A stretch of DNA of 10,554 nt from SIAJ01 sp036266155 (GTDB taxonomy: Bacteria > Planctomycetota > Planctomycetia > Gemmatales > Gemmataceae). Within the stretch, counting starts at the first letter, position 1. Each line of letters begins with the position of its first letter. A program made the position numbers and the translations under genes. Location: positions 1 through 10,554 of the forward strand of contig DATANR010000464.1 in assembly GCA_036266155.1 (NCBI GenBank), in the 5' to 3' direction. This document shows positions 1 to 7,900 of the stretch, piece by piece. The notes under the pieces were generated by a model. The model was not told the DNA's origin and did not search any database. It saw only the letters and a program-made list of their open reading frames with translations.

Positions 1-91
1 CGCTTCGGAGAGGGGGCCGGGGGGAGAGGTTTTCGGTTGGGGCCGAGCGAAGACCTCTCCCCCTAACCCCCTCTCCGAAGCGGAGAGGGGG
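1..91. repeat. Long inverted repeat with nested perfect hairpin at the folC 3' end
   Basis: Arms 1-30 and 53-82 are inverted copies that match at 27 of 30 positions; the three mismatches are together at 17-19 of the left arm. The right side also holds a perfect 11-bp hairpin, arms 67-77 and 81-91, with a 3-base loop. The element overlaps the end of folC: the stop codon (63-65) and the last nine codons lie inside it. It has the form of a dispersed intergenic palindrome (REP- or MITE-like). It may also work as a transcription terminator for folC, but no T-run follows the stem on the minus strand. It carries no gene. The left end may continue outside the window. Confidence 0.8.
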
Positions 92-1430
92 AACAAGACA
101 TAAAGAGGCGGGCGGCAATCGGTCGCAATTCCCCAGCCAGGAACACCGACCCCGCGATCACGATGCCATCCTCCGGCCCGACCTCCGCTCGTACCGCCTG
201 CCAAGCTTTGTTGGGATTCGAGTGAATTCGGATGTCGGTCTTTCCGAGCCCACGCAGCACGTCCGCGACGCCCGATGGGTCCGCCGATCGCGGATTGCTC
301 AAATAGCGCGTCAGATGAAAGCAATCGAAATGTGGTGCGAGCACCGCCAGGATTTCCGCGATCTGCTTGTCGTTCGATGCGGCGAAGATCAGATGTCGAC
401 GACCGCGGATCGGAAACGATGCTTGCAACGTCTCCGCCAGCGCCGCTGCGGATGCGACGTTATGTGCGCAATCGAGAACGACCGTCGGACTACGGCCAAC
501 TAACTCGAGACGTGCCGGCCAGACGACATCACGAAGACCTGCCGCTACCGCCGCGTCCGAGATCGCGAGGCCCGCATTACACAGGATTTCCGTGGCCGCG
601 ATGGCCCCGGCCGCATTCGCCCCTTGATGTTTGCCGAACAGCCCAAATGCCATGACGCCATAGTCGCGCCGGCCGGTGGCGACGTTCACCGTTCCCGCTT
701 CATACGGTTTGCCCGTGAATCGTGTCCAACGGAAGTCCCGCCCGGCGGCCCGGATACCTGTGTCATGCTCGGCCGCGACGCGTTCGATCACTCCCAGCAC
801 TTCCGGATTGTCGGCGGTCGTCACGACCGGCACGCCACGCTTAATGATGCCGGCCTTTTGAAAAGCGATCTCCGCGAGCGTGTTGCCGAGCATCGCCATG
901 TGATCAAAGCTGACATTCGTGACGATCGAGACAAGCGGATCGCAGACGTTCGTCGAATCGAACCGCCCGCCGAGGCCGACTTCAAGAACCGCGATGTCGA
1001 CGCGACGACAATCGAAGTGCAAGAACCCCAGGGCCGTGATCACTTCAAAAAACGTCGGCGACCGGGCCGGATCGCCTTCCGCGTCCATCGCGTCCACGGC
1101 TAAAGCGACTTCGCTCATGCGCACGGCGATCTCGTCGCGGCTGATCGGGACGCCATCCACTTGCACGCGTTCGGAGACGTCAGAAAGATGCGGCGACGTG
1201 AACAAACCCGTCCGCAAGCCGGCCGCTCGCAAGATGGCCGCGAGAATCGCCGATGTGGAGCCTTTGCCTTTTGTCCCCGCGATGTGAATGCAGCGCAGAC
1301 GGCGATGCGGATCGCCGAGCCGCCGAAGCAGCGCCCGCATGCGGTCGAGCTTCAAATCGCCCGGCCGCGGCTGCCGCCGTTCGTAATCGATGCGCCCGTA
1401 CCAGAACGCGAGCGCTTCGTCGTAGGTCAT
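63..1430 (-). CDS. folC: Bifunctional folylpolyglutamate synthase / dihydrofolate synthase FolC
   Basis: This cytoplasmic Mur-ligase-family enzyme joins L-glutamate to dihydropteroate or to folates with ATP, giving dihydrofolate and polyglutamylated folates. The 455-residue product is close to the usual family length. Visible landmarks are the P-loop GTKGKGST (52-59), SPHL (79-82), EVGLGGRFDSTN (150-161), the TNVSFDH segment (171-177) and QKAGI (192-196), whose lysine fits the carbamylated lysine of the family. The C-terminal domain has WPARLE (304-309) and LDCAHN (319-324), a variant of the common DGAHN motif. ATG at 1430 is chosen because MTYDEALAFW is where homologues usually begin. An in-frame GTG at 1445 lies inside an inverted repeat. 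No clear Shine-Dalgarno sequence precedes either. The last nine residues (SPSPLRRGG) are encoded by the inverted repeat at 1-91, so the natural C-terminus has probably been replaced. Whether the enzyme is bifunctional or makes only one product cannot be read from sequence. Confidence 0.95.
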   Translation of the reverse strand: MTYDEALAFWYGRIDYERRQPRPGDLKLDRMRALLRRLGDPHRRLRCIHIAGTKGKGSTSAILAAILRAAGLRTGLFTSPHLSDVSERVQVDGVPISRDEIAVRMSEVALAVDAMDAEGDPARSPTFFEVITALGFLHFDCRRVDIAVLEVGLGGRFDSTNVCDPLVSIVTNVSFDHMAMLGNTLAEIAFQKAGIIKRGVPVVTTADNPEVLGVIERVAAEHDTGIRAAGRDFRWTRFTGKPYEAGTVNVATGRRDYGVMAFGLFGKHQGANAAGAIAATEILCNAGLAISDAAVAAGLRDVVWPARLELVGRSPTVVLDCAHNVASAAALAETLQASFPIRGRRHLIFAASNDKQIAEILAVLAPHFDCFHLTRYLSNPRSADPSGVADVLRGLGKTDIRIHSNPNKAWQAVRAEVGPEDGIVIAGSVFLAGELRPIAARLFMSCSPSPLRRGG

Positions 1431-1440
1431 TCGGGCATTA

Positions 1441-1509
1441 ACCACAGAGACACAGAGGCACAGAGAAGAACATATTTATTTCTTCTCTGTGCCTCTGTGA
1501 CTCTGTGGT
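1441..1509. repeat. 30-bp near-perfect inverted repeat between the ATPase gene and folC
   Basis: Arms 1441-1470 and 1480-1509 are reverse complements at 29 of 30 positions, around a 9-base AT-rich loop. The arms are built from CACAGAG/CTCTGTG units. The element fills nearly all of the gap between the ATPase stop (1519) and the folC start (1430). RNA from it would form a very stable hairpin immediately before the folC start, so it could lower folC expression, end ATPase transcription or protect the message 3' end. From memory, CTCTGTG-rich palindromes of this kind recur in many environmental bacterial genomes. That is recollection, not a search result. No protein-coding content of its own was seen apart from a mini-ORF described under findings. 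Confidence 0.9.
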
Positions 1510-1518
1510 GAATTCTTC

Positions 1519-3711
1519 TTATCCCTGCACCGGCATGCACACCTGCTCCAGCAGCTTTTCACAGCGATCCTGAATGATGTCCGCCAGATTGGGGAGCGGC
1601 TGGCCTTCCGGCAGCGCTTCCTTCATTGCCGCGATCCACCGCGGGAAACTGTAGAGCATGCCGAGCGCCTCGACCGTCATCGGTTCCAGGCGGGCGTGCT
1701 TGCCGTTCTTCTCCGCCTCTTGCCAGACGGTCTTGCTCTTGCCCGTCAGCGTCAGATCGTCTTCAGGACGCATCAGGATCAAATGGTCGATCACCGTCGG
1801 CTCGACGTTCATCGACGACAGCTTGATCTCCAAGTCGCGTGGCTTGCCGGCCGACTTGGCGAGGAACAGCCCGATGCCGACCTTCCACGGCTGGCCGTCC
1901 TTGCATGCCCAGTGCGCGATGCTGATGACGCCATAGGTCGGATGATCGCCAAACGTGTATTCCGGCACGACATGCTGTAATCGCCACGGTCCGACTTTGA
2001 CGCCGTTTTCGTGACAGGCCTGCAAGAACGCGCCGAGGCCGGCCTGGATTTCGCGCGTGGCCCCGGTCAGGGCGCCATCCGGCATCAACTTGCGCAGGGC
2101 CGCCCGTTCTTCTTGGGCCCACAATTCGGCCATGCCGGCGGCGTTCATCACGACCGGCGAGATGGCGGTCGGTTCAACCGCGTGAATGATCTCCACGGAC
2201 TTGACAGCAATTTGCGGTTCGGCACTCGGCATCGACACGGGCTCGTCGATCGGCAGCCGGCTCGGAATCTGCGCCGTCGGAATGTCGTCCTCAGCGAGCG
2301 CGTCGGTGATGCGGTTACTGCCGGTGTGCCCATGGTCGGCACCATAAACCAGATGGTCGAACAAGTGCCGGCACTGCTGCAGCATGTCGCGCAGCGTCGG
2401 CTCAGTGAGGGCGATGCGCCGGACATGCTCGTCGTTGAACGGATACAGTGGCCCAAAGTCGGACGCGTCGCGCAACTCGCGGAGGCAACCATCCAGTCGT
2501 GCCTCGACGACTTTGCGAACCAGTTCAGGCGCCGGCGCTTCCAGGCGAATCGCCTTGATCGTCCCGTGTTGCGGCACATGCACCGGGTTGTTGAGCCGAT
2601 CCTGGATGTAGCCGTCGAGCGACGGCACGAAGCGGTTCCACAAGCCGCGCTCGGCGAACACAAGGAACAACAGACCGTCGACCTGATGCATCACCTTCAC
2701 GATGCCGGCGAAGAAAGTCTCGGCCACCTTGTGCACATCATCGCTGCGTCGCGCGAGCAAAAGATCTTCGAGCTGATCGAACGCCACGACGACCGGCGTC
2801 TTGAGTGCTCGGAACACTTCCATCAACACCTTGAATAGCGCAAGCACGAGGTCCTGCCGGCTCGGTCGCACCTGGAAGGGCATATCGACGAAATCGTGCG
2901 TCAGGAAGTCGGCGAGCTTGGCCTCGTCACGCAACAGGTGAGCGCGCGTGAAGCCCTTGTAGATTTCACGACGCATCAGACCGGCCGTGTTGTGCGCTTC
3001 GGCCTTGTCGACGTAGGCATCGATGATCGCGATCGCCTTGTCCACGGAAACGCCGGCTTCCGTCATCGCCTGGAGCACGGGCATCGGACCGCGGCCGAGC
3101 TGCCCATGCCCGCCGACGTGCTCGACGAGCCACTGGCATCGTTCGAGCGCCTGGCTGACGCCGAGACCAAGCCGCCGCGTCCATCGACCGAGGCCGGGCG
3201 CCGGGAACAGGTCCATCTTCTGATCGTTCGTCAGTCCAAGCAGAGCATTCGCCAGGAGCCGGCGTACGACATGCTCGCCAACGTAATCGAGCGGTCGCAC
3301 GCCGCGTTGCCGCCCGCCGCCGAGCAGGTTGTCGATGATTTGGAAGAGCAGATACTCGAGGAAATCCGCGTCTTTTTGATAGGTGCCGGGCGTGACGAGG
3401 AGCTGCCACGCCCCGTCGCCGCCGTGCTTGAGGGAATGCAGCAGATGCGTCTTGCCGGCGCCCTTGTTGCCCAACACGGGCACGACTTCCGAATGCGTCA
3501 TCGGATCGTAGCGATACAAATCGATGACGCTGAGCAGCAGCGACCGCTCGGCGGCGTACAGGTCGGGCACGTGGTAGCGCGCACAAACCTCATCATCGGG
3601 ATTGCGCGCGAAGTAATTGCGGAACGGATTGCCCGATCGCCGCAGCGCGTCGACCGCGCGGTCCGTGTGCGGCGAGGCCGCCAATGTTGCTGTCGCTGTA
3701 GCGGTCGTCAT
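1519..3711 (-). CDS. Large AAA/Orc-like P-loop ATPase, function unknown
   Basis: The 730-residue product has a Walker A motif GNKGAGKTH (81-89) and a Walker B strand VVVAFDQLE (307-315) with D312 and E315 as likely magnesium and catalytic residues. A sensor-1-like strand follows (LLFLVFAERG, 347-356), then a TEPTLRDMLQQC segment (436-447) that resembles the lid of Orc1/Cdc6-like and STAND-type ATPases. About 220 residues separate Walker A from Walker B, far more than usual. The insert (about 135-285) is soluble and largely helical by eye. After a proline-rich linker (about 475-520) comes a separate C-terminal domain (525-730) I cannot assign; a DLEIK at 626-630 is only weakly reminiscent of a nuclease ExK motif. 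There is no signal peptide or membrane segment. ATG at 3711 is preferred over an upstream in-frame ATG at 3837 because GGAGG lies 7 bases before it and the extension would translate an inverted repeat. It follows the 247-residue gene by 94 bases and is probably cotranscribed with it. Confidence 0.85.
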   Translation of the reverse strand: MTTATATATLAASPHTDRAVDALRRSGNPFRNYFARNPDDEVCARYHVPDLYAAERSLLLSVIDLYRYDPMTHSEVVPVLGNKGAGKTHLLHSLKHGGDGAWQLLVTPGTYQKDADFLEYLLFQIIDNLLGGGRQRGVRPLDYVGEHVVRRLLANALLGLTNDQKMDLFPAPGLGRWTRRLGLGVSQALERCQWLVEHVGGHGQLGRGPMPVLQAMTEAGVSVDKAIAIIDAYVDKAEAHNTAGLMRREIYKGFTRAHLLRDEAKLADFLTHDFVDMPFQVRPSRQDLVLALFKVLMEVFRALKTPVVVAFDQLEDLLLARRSDDVHKVAETFFAGIVKVMHQVDGLLFLVFAERGLWNRFVPSLDGYIQDRLNNPVHVPQHGTIKAIRLEAPAPELVRKVVEARLDGCLRELRDASDFGPLYPFNDEHVRRIALTEPTLRDMLQQCRHLFDHLVYGADHGHTGSNRITDALAEDDIPTAQIPSRLPIDEPVSMPSAEPQIAVKSVEIIHAVEPTAISPVVMNAAGMAELWAQEERAALRKLMPDGALTGATREIQAGLGAFLQACHENGVKVGPWRLQHVVPEYTFGDHPTYGVISIAHWACKDGQPWKVGIGLFLAKSAGKPRDLEIKLSSMNVEPTVIDHLILMRPEDDLTLTGKSKTVWQEAEKNGKHARLEPMTVEALGMLYSFPRWIAAMKEALPEGQPLPNLADIIQDRCEKLLEQVCMPVQG

Positions 3712-3718
3712 GTTCGAA

Positions 3719-3723
3719 CCTCC
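3719..3723 (-). promoter_or_regulatory. Shine-Dalgarno site fixing the ATPase start
   Basis: On the minus strand GGAGG lies 7 bases before the ATG at 3711. This decides the start: the longer reading frame from 3837 has no such site, overlaps the upstream gene and runs through the inverted repeat at 3739-3804. Confidence 0.8.
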
Positions 3724-3738
3724 ATGTTCAGCCCCCCG

Positions 3739-3804
3739 AGTCCTGCGTCCCCAGTCCTCAGTCCCCAGTCTTCGGTGTTGACTGAGGACAGGGGACTGCG
3801 GACT
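3739..3804. repeat. 25-bp inverted repeat between the 247-residue gene and the ATPase gene
   Basis: Arms 3739-3763 and 3780-3804 are reverse complements at 21 of 25 positions around a 16-base loop. Inside the left side, GTCCCCAGTC occurs twice, at 3747-3756 and 3761-3770, so the element also has a 14-base direct period. It lies between two genes on the same strand, ending one base short of the stop codon of the upstream one (3806-3808) and 15 bases before the Shine-Dalgarno site of the ATPase. It differs in sequence from the repeats at 1-91 and 1441-1509. It could attenuate or stabilise the message between the two genes. No T-run follows, so it is a poor candidate for a simple intrinsic terminator. 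Confidence 0.8.
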
Positions 3805-3805
3805 T

Positions 3806-4549
3806 TCAACGGGTCGACGCGTAATACGCAACCTCATGCCCGACTAACAAAGCGAACGCCGGCTCCGGCAAGGCGTAGAGCGGGCCGGTCCAGGGGTGCA
3901 GGTAAATCTGGTGGTCGTCGTGCAGCTGCCGGAGAGCGTCGTGAAAGAGGCCGATGCTGACCTGGTTGGCCGACTCGAGCCGGCGATAGAGATCAGAGAG
4001 GGGGCAGTCCTGCGACGCTCCGGACGCGGCGTGCCATTCGGCGAGCCGAGCCTTCACGTCGGCAATCAAGGCGTCGGAAGCGGCCGGCGACTTGGGCCGG
4101 GCCGGAATGAAGATTGCGTTCATCGGAGTCCCATTCGATTGATGATGGTCAGTGAGCCGGGGCAGCACATGGCCGACCGCCGAGCGAATCGCTTCGAGCC
4201 CCGCGGCCATTCTGGCGACGTTCGCCGACAGCTCGGCGACGGCCGCTTGCCGATCTTCGAGCACGCGGACGAAATCTTCGATGACTTGCCGCGGGCTCGC
4301 TTGATGGGCGAGGTATTGCATGCCCTTGTCGGTCAGCACGCAGACCTCGCGGACACCTTTGCCTTTGGTCTCGCTTTGCACGACTTGCAGCAGACCGTCG
4401 GCCTTGGCCCGGTCGGCGGCGACTTTGGCGATGGTCGTGGCCGGGAACAAGCCGGGCTCGGACTTTTGCGCGTAAAGCGACAGACCGGCCGGTTCGGCCG
4501 CGGCACGCGTGAGCGCATCGACGATCAGTTGTGTGGACTTGTCGGCCAA
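3806..4549 (-). CDS. Hypothetical protein with two winged-helix-like domains
   Basis: I do not recognise a named family for this 247-residue protein. Residues about 4-82 look like a winged helix of the MarR/PadR style: helices, then a charged strand pair ending VCVLTDKGMQYL (69-80), the usual 'LTxxG' wing. Residues 85-133 are helical and could form a short coiled coil. A linker (about 134-158) leads to a second small helical/winged domain (158-247) with LFHDALRQLHDDHQIYLHPW (201-220) and a conserved-looking GHEVAYYAS tail. There is no signal peptide or membrane segment, so it is probably cytoplasmic and DNA-binding, or a protein-binding adaptor. The TTG start at 4549 is supported by AAGGAGG six bases upstream. 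Its stop at 3806 is 94 bases before the ATPase start, so the two are likely partners. The order of HTH, helical linker and C-terminal winged helix also resembles kleisins such as ScpA, but this is only a topological likeness. Confidence 0.75.
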   Translation of the reverse strand: MADKSTQLIVDALTRAAAEPAGLSLYAQKSEPGLFPATTIAKVAADRAKADGLLQVVQSETKGKGVREVCVLTDKGMQYLAHQASPRQVIEDFVRVLEDRQAAVAELSANVARMAAGLEAIRSAVGHVLPRLTDHHQSNGTPMNAIFIPARPKSPAASDALIADVKARLAEWHAASGASQDCPLSDLYRRLESANQVSIGLFHDALRQLHDDHQIYLHPWTGPLYALPEPAFALLVGHEVAYYASTR

Positions 4550-4555
4550 GCGCCC

Positions 4556-4562
4556 CCTCCTT
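4556..4562 (-). promoter_or_regulatory. Strong Shine-Dalgarno site supporting a TTG start
   Basis: AAGGAGG on the minus strand, followed by a 6-base spacer and TTG at 4549. It is the best ribosome binding site in the window and is the main reason for accepting a TTG start for the 247-residue protein. The first in-frame ATG lies far inside the protein. Confidence 0.8.
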
Positions 4563-4923
4563 AGGATCGCTGGTCAACGGAACGAGGCGAGGGCGGCTGC
4601 GCACCATCCGTCGATGCGGCTCACCCCCGCGCGGCGTCCTGCTCGGATGGGAATGCTACGCCGGATCGGGGTTTGGTTGCAAGCCTAAAAGCAATGAAAT
4701 GAAAGTTGAGCCGATCGCTAAAGAGGCGATGCGGAATTCGTCAAACTGAAAGTCAGATCGACCCAATTCCGGGCCTTTCTGGCGCTAGAATTTTGACGAG
4801 CGAGTTTCGGACACAACGCTTGTGGGCGTAACGAGATGGAGCGGAAAAATCGATCTAAGATCGCCAACCCCCCATATGTGTTTGGCGATCTCTGTTGGCG
4901 ACCTTACGATTCCGCCACCACAA
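4563..4923. other. Intergenic region downstream of smc
   Basis: About 360 bases without a supportable gene. It should hold the end of the smc transcript, where a hairpin is visible at 4858-4891, and the promoter of the 247-residue gene and ATPase gene. A TTGACG at 4739-4744 on the minus strand could be a -35 box, but the sequence 16-17 bases downstream (TTTAGC or TTAGCG) is a poor -10, so I do not call a promoter. A 7-bp inverted pair (4604-4610 with 4644-4650) lies in the likely leader. The right half is more AT-rich than the flanking genes. Confidence 0.6.
4845..4891 (-). terminator. Possible terminator of the smc transcript
   Basis: Thirty-two bases past the smc stop, perfect 10-bp arms (4882-4891 and 4858-4867 in transcript order) enclose a 14-base loop. 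On the minus strand a run of five T follows at 4849-4845, eight bases after the stem. The position suits an intrinsic terminator, but the loop is long and the T-run is short and displaced, so it may be weak or only a 3'-end stabilising hairpin. Confidence 0.4.
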
Positions 4924-7900
4924 TCAGGCGGCCCGCGCTTCGGGAATCTCATCTTCCGGCCAATCATCGAATCGAACCGCGATCTGTTTGGAGATGCCGG
5001 ACTCCTGCATGGTGACGCCGTAAAGAACGTCGGCGTAGGACATTGTGCGCTTCTTGTGCGTGATGACGATGAACTGCGACTGACTGGTGAAATCGCGGAT
5101 CGTCTTCGCCAGTCGCTCGGTGTTCGCTTCGTCGAGCGCGGCATCGACTTCGTCAAGAAGACAGAATGGGCTCGGCTTGCTGCGGAAGATAGCGAGCAAC
5201 AAGGCGACCGCAGTCAGCGTCTTTTCGCCACCGCTCATCAGCGAGATGCTGCGCAGCTCTTTGCCGGGCGGACGAGCGACGATGTCGACGCCGGACTCAA
5301 GCACATCCTCGGGCGTGTCCAACACGATGTCGGCCATCCCGCCGCCGAAGAGCTTGCGAAACAGCTCCTGGAAGTGAGCGCGAACAGCGTCGTACGTGTC
5401 CGCGAAAAGCTTCTTACTGTCTTCGTTGATTTTGCCGATGACGGCCCGCAGAGATTGCTCGGCTTCGACTAGGTCGGTGATCTGAGATTGCAAGTCGTTC
5501 GCACGCGTTTCGATCTCAGTCAGTTCGGCCAGTGCTTCGAGACTCACATTGCCCAGGTGCCGGATTTTCTTGCGCAAGTCGTCGACTTCCTTGGCCGCCG
5601 CCGTGCTGTCCCACGTGCCAGGCAAAGACTCGCCTCGAGCCAATGGGCAAGCCGCATATTCGGCCGCCAACTCGATCTGATAGTCTTCACGCAGGCGATC
5701 CGTCACACGTTCACGTCCGGACTCTAGATCGCGGACGGTCAGTTCACGCGCATGAACTTGTTCGACGATCTGCTGCGATTCGCTGCGGGCCGAATTCAAG
5801 TTCTCGATCAACTGCGCTTGCCGGGCACGATCGGCCTCGCGACGGCTCATTCCGTCGATGATCCGTTGCTCCACGGCTTCCTTGGCGAGGAACGACTCGG
5901 CGAGCGCGGCTGATGCGCGCAGCGATCCAAGTTCGCAATCGGCAAGTCGCCCAAGCAACGTCGCTTCGTGGCGGGCAAGGCGATCGGCCTCCGCCAGGCC
6001 GCGATTCAGGTCGGCTTCACATTTCTGATGCGCTTCACGAAGGCTGTTGAGCCGTTGGACGGTTTCAGCGAGTGCGACGTGCGCGGCCATCTGCTCCTGT
6101 TGCCGACCGGCACGCTCCTGCTCGTAGGCGTGAATGGCGTGATCGGCGGTCTCGACCTGGACCCGCAGTTCCTCGGCCTGATGCTCAGCCTCCTCGGCCT
6201 TGCCGCGTGTTTCGCCCCAGAACGCTTCAGTACGCTGGAGGTCATCCTCGAGAAGTTCCCACTCCTGTCGAATCAACGAGATTTCGTCGTTGAGCCGTTC
6301 GCGTTGCTGGGAATGTTTCAAGACCTCGGTTTGTACGTCGGCGGCATTGGATGTCAGCGCTCTGATTTCCTCTTCCAGGCCATGAATTGGGCCGGCGAGA
6401 CCGTCGATTTGGTCGCGGAGATCGGCAAGGCGACGTTCGGAATCCGCGATCTCGTCATCAAGTTGTTTTGCTTGAACCCGTAACTCCCGTAGTTCACTCT
6501 TCCGGGAAACGATGCCCGCTTCGGCACGAACCGGGCCAACCGTGAGTGTGCCGTCGGCCGTCAGAAGGTCGCCGGCACGAGTGACAAAGCGAAAACCGGC
6601 CAGATCAGGGTCTGTCACCAGCCGGCGAGCCGTCGCCAAATCGTCGACGACGAGCGTGCGGCCCAACAATTGCGCCGGGAGACCAACCAATTCTGGATTG
6701 TCCGAAGTCACCCAGCGATCGGCAGTCGCCGTATCGGCGCCATGTGCCAGCGGCACTGTTTCCGCGAGCGGCATGAACCCCACGCGACCAGTGAACGGCG
6801 CCTCGCGGCTCGCAAGAGCCGCCTCGAGGTTTGCCGACGATCGAACGACAAAGTATGAAGCAACATCGCCGAGCGTGATGTCGATAAGCGGGGCAAGCTC
6901 ACGCGGCACGCGCAGCGAATCGGCCACGAGACCCACGACGATGCCGGCGAGCGGTGAGTGACCCGTCGCGAGGTCGGCAAGCACTTCGCGTACGCCAGTG
7001 CCGAGGCCTTCTTGTGTTCGTTCCAGGTTTTCGAGAACGTCGATCCTTCCGTTCAAGCCGCTCCGGCGAACGCGCAAGGACTCGAGTGCTTCCACCAGGC
7101 GATCGACCTGTGTACGGAAGCCATCGCGTTCTTGGCATCGATCGGTAAGTGCCTGCCGTGCCAGAGTGATGCGTTTCTTGAGAGCCGATCCCTTGTGCCC
7201 CAGCGTGTTGAGCACGCGATCGACCGACCCCAATTCCGCAGCCTTTCCCTCGCTTTGACGCCGTTTGCGATCGCGCTCGCGCTGGGCTTTTTCAAGATGC
7301 GTTTGCGCCGACGCGGCCTCGCTGTTCAGCGCCGCGGCCCGACCCACGAGATGAAATTGACGATCGCGTCCATCCTGGACTCGTTTGCGGAGTGCGGCGA
7401 TCTGCTTCTCATTCTCCTCGCTCGCTGCGTCGATTAGTTCTGCACGTTCGCGCCGAACCTCCGCCTCGCCCTCAGCGGCGGCGACATCACTGCGGCCGTT
7501 CTCCGTCGATTCCGTCAATTCACGCACGAGCCTGGCCAGCTCGACCGACCGGGTCTGTGCGGAAGACAACTCGTTCTGAATGTCTTCGGACTTGGCAAGT
7601 TCGTGGAGAGAGCGTTCTTGAAAAGTCACAATGCTTTGTCGGAGTTCCGATAGCTCGTCATTCCACCGCGCAATCTCACCTTCCGCTATGCGCGAGGACT
7701 CATCGATCTGCCGGCTCTCGGCATCCCACACGGCCAACTGCATCGTCGATGCCGACATCTCGCCGCGCAGCGCATTCAGGCGATCGGTCTCGGTATTGAG
7801 TTGCTCGGTCAACGAATGATATTCGCGGAGTCCGATGCCCAGCCGCAAATCGCGGAGCCGACTACTATGCTCCTGGAATTTTCGTGCCTTCTCGGCGTCA

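Noticed and set aside
624..1103. Plus-strand open frame of 159 residues inside folC
   Set aside because: It is antisense to well-conserved FolC domains and has no recognisable content.
3739..3804. CRISPR-like or tandem-repeat array
   Set aside because: Only two short direct units with a 14-base period; the main symmetry is inverted and there are no spacers.
3712..3837. N-terminal extension of the ATPase by 42 residues
   Set aside because: It would translate the inverted repeat, overlap the upstream gene and lack a ribosome binding site, while the ATG at 3711 has GGAGG at ideal spacing.
2011..3960. Long plus-strand open frames (2011-2838 and 2896-3960) of 275 and 354 residues
   Set aside because: They lie wholly or largely antisense to the ATPase gene, have low-complexity Arg/Ala/Pro composition typical of frames opposite GC-rich genes, and show no motif or ribosome binding site.
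4531..4749. Small plus-strand frame of 72 residues downstream of smc
   Set aside because: No ribosome binding site, unlikely composition, and it overlaps the start of the 247-residue gene on the other strand.
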